NCBI GenBank assembly: GCA_913776795.1
Contig: CAJYRH010000566.1
Span: forward strand, 1-11,045
Source: an uncultured Pseudorhodoferax sp.
Lineage (GTDB): Bacteria > Pseudomonadota > Gammaproteobacteria > Burkholderiales > Burkholderiaceae
Length of the DNA stretch: 11,045 nucleotides
Direction: 5' to 3'
A model generated the notes under the pieces. That model was not told the DNA's origin, searched no databases, and worked only from the letters and a program-made list of their open reading frames with translations. The position numbers and the translations under genes were made by a program. Of the stretch, positions 9,942 through 11,045 are shown one piece after another (position 1 is the first letter of the stretch; each line of letters begins with the position of its first letter).

Positions 9942-10757
9942 ATGCAGCCGACCAGCGCGCAGGTACGTGAGCAGCAGTTGCCCAGCAGTCCCAGGCTGGT
10001 CGCGCTGCTGCTGACCGAATTGGAGCGGCCCGCGCCCAACCTGCGCCGCACCAGCCAGCTGTTCTGCGCCGATCCGGCGCTGGCCATGCGGTTGCTGCAC
10101 TTGGCCAATGCCGTGCACCGCGAAGACACGCGCGGGGTGATCAGCGTCGCGCAGGCGCTGGCCCTGCTTCCGACCGAGGCCCTGCGCCCCGTGGCGGACG
10201 CGGCTGCACGGTCCAGCGTGCCCAACGCCGCGCCGGGCCTGGCACTTCCGCAGTACTGGCGGTTCAGCCTTCAGGTCGCCAAGCTGGCGCGCGCGCTGGC
10301 CGCCAGCGTGCGCCAGAACCAGGCCGTGGCCTATACGGCCGGCCTGCTCCACGGGGTGGGCGAACTGGTGCTGCACGCCGCGGCGCCGGACGACGTGGCC
10401 AGCGTCAACGCGATCGCGGGGCTGTTCGACCTGCGCCGGGCCAAGCTGCAGCAGCGGATGCTGGGCACGACCTATGCCGAAGCCGGCGCCGCCCTGGCGC
10501 AGCAGTGGCAGTTTCCAGGCCCGCTCGTGGATGCACTGCGCTACCAGACCGCGCCTTTCGACAACGAGGTCTACGAGCCGCTGGCCGGCCTCGTGCACCT
10601 GGCGGCCTGGCGCGCAAGCGCCCAGGAATCTGGCTACGACGAACGCGCGCTGGCCACCAGCTTTCCGGGCGAGGTGGGACTGGCCCTGGGCCTGGACATC
10701 GACATGGTGCTGCAACAGGACCCGATCGACTGGGGCGGTGGCGGCGTGGAGGGCTGA
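9942..10757 (+). CDS. HDOD domain-containing protein
   Basis: A 271-residue protein with an HDOD (HD-related output) domain covering most of its length. SSPRLVALLLTELERP starts the first helices. A segment with DPALAMRLLHLANA follows, as in HDOD proteins (normally D-P-x-L-xx-K/R-L-L-xx-x-N-S/A). GLLHGVGELVL stands where true HD phosphohydrolases have H-D; the Asp is Gly here, consistent with the family's lack of metal-dependent hydrolysis. HDOD proteins are usually regulatory or scaffold modules in signalling, often in cyclic-di-GMP or chemotaxis settings; a specific role is not visible. No other domain is attached. The ATG at 9942 is the first reasonable start; the ribosome site is weak, with a GAGGCAGG about 17 nt upstream. 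It lies 28 nt after tex, and its stop overlaps the start of the next gene, so the three are probably co-transcribed. Confidence 0.85.
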   Translation: MQPTSAQVREQQLPSSPRLVALLLTELERPAPNLRRTSQLFCADPALAMRLLHLANAVHREDTRGVISVAQALALLPTEALRPVADAAARSSVPNAAPGLALPQYWRFSLQVAKLARALAASVRQNQAVAYTAGLLHGVGELVLHAAAPDDVASVNAIAGLFDLRRAKLQQRMLGTTYAEAGAALAQQWQFPGPLVDALRYQTAPFDNEVYEPLAGLVHLAAWRASAQESGYDERALATSFPGEVGLALGLDIDMVLQQDPIDWGGGGVEG

Positions 10758-11045
10758 TGCAGAAACACCCGCAAGACCTGCTGACGCCGGCCATGCGCGG
10801 CGTGATCGACCGCATGCAGCGGGCCGGCCGCCCGCCGCTGCACAGCCTGCCGCCCGCGCAGGCGCGCGCCGCCTACGCGTTGGGCGCGGGCGTGCTGGAC
10901 ATCCCGTTGCGGCTACTGCCGCGCGTGCAGGATCTGATGCTGCGCACGCGCGACGGCACCAGCCTGCCGGCCCGCCTCGTGGCTCCCGAGGCCGAGGCTC
11001 CGCTGCCGGTCCTGCTCTACCTGCACGGCGGCGGCTTCACGATCG
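10757..11045 (+). CDS. Alpha/beta hydrolase (HGGG, esterase/HSL-like), 3' end cut by window
   Basis: The first 96 residues of a probable esterase or lipase of the hormone-sensitive-lipase-like alpha/beta hydrolase group. The start is MQKHPQDLLTPAMRGVIDRM. A helical cap-like segment and a beta-rich stretch (LMLRTRDGTSLPARLVAP) then lead to LPVLLYLHGGGFTI, with the HGGG oxyanion-hole motif at residues 90-93. The catalytic GxSxG serine would lie beyond the window. The ATG overlaps the HDOD stop codon by one base (TGATG at 10755-10759), and GGAGGG at 10748-10753 inside the HDOD gene serves as its ribosome site; translation is therefore probably coupled. The substrate is unknown. Confidence 0.85.
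   Translation, partial: MQKHPQDLLTPAMRGVIDRMQRAGRPPLHSLPPAQARAAYALGAGVLDIPLRLLPRVQDLMLRTRDGTSLPARLVAPEAEAPLPVLLYLHGGGFTI

Overview
The window looks like ordinary chromosomal DNA from a high-GC betaproteobacterium, most likely Burkholderiales/Comamonadaceae. The grounds are dense coding, very high third-position GC and the families present: an AidB-type acyl-CoA dehydrogenase, Tex and a FeeM-like acyltransferase. The genus cannot be fixed by reading alone. I see no IS element, prophage, tRNA, rRNA or CRISPR array.

Layout. (1) At 1-3380 on the plus strand there is a tight three-gene run: the 3' part of an aidB homologue, a glutathione S-transferase-like protein with an extra C-terminal domain, and a classical short-chain dehydrogenase. 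Gaps are 20 and 28 nt, so this is probably one operon; its 5' end lies outside the window. (2) At 3402-7325 on the minus strand are two genes. The first in transcription order is a FeeM-like (N-acyl amino acid synthase/LuxI-fold) acyltransferase. Next, after 171 nt, comes a 995-residue membrane protein with a 7TM-DISM-like sensor, PAS, GGDEF and EAL domains. The last plus-strand gene of block 1 and this protein converge with only 21 nt between their stop codons, over a GC-rich hairpin. (3) At 7499-11045 on the plus strand, divergent from the acyltransferase, are tex (an RNA-binding S1 protein), an HDOD-domain protein, and the start of an HGGG-motif alpha/beta hydrolase whose ATG overlaps the preceding stop codon.

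How they may work together. Block 1 looks like a small detoxification or acyl/redox metabolism operon. Block 2 is the most interesting part: a possible maker of an acylated small molecule sits just upstream of, and in the same direction as, a membrane-anchored c-di-GMP turnover enzyme with an uncharacterised sensor. A functional link between the two is inference from proximity only. Block 3 joins a housekeeping RNA-associated factor to a probable signalling protein and an esterase-like enzyme.

I found no clear evidence of a wholly new system. Many long open frames on the strand opposite the real genes are a by-product of the high GC content and were left out.
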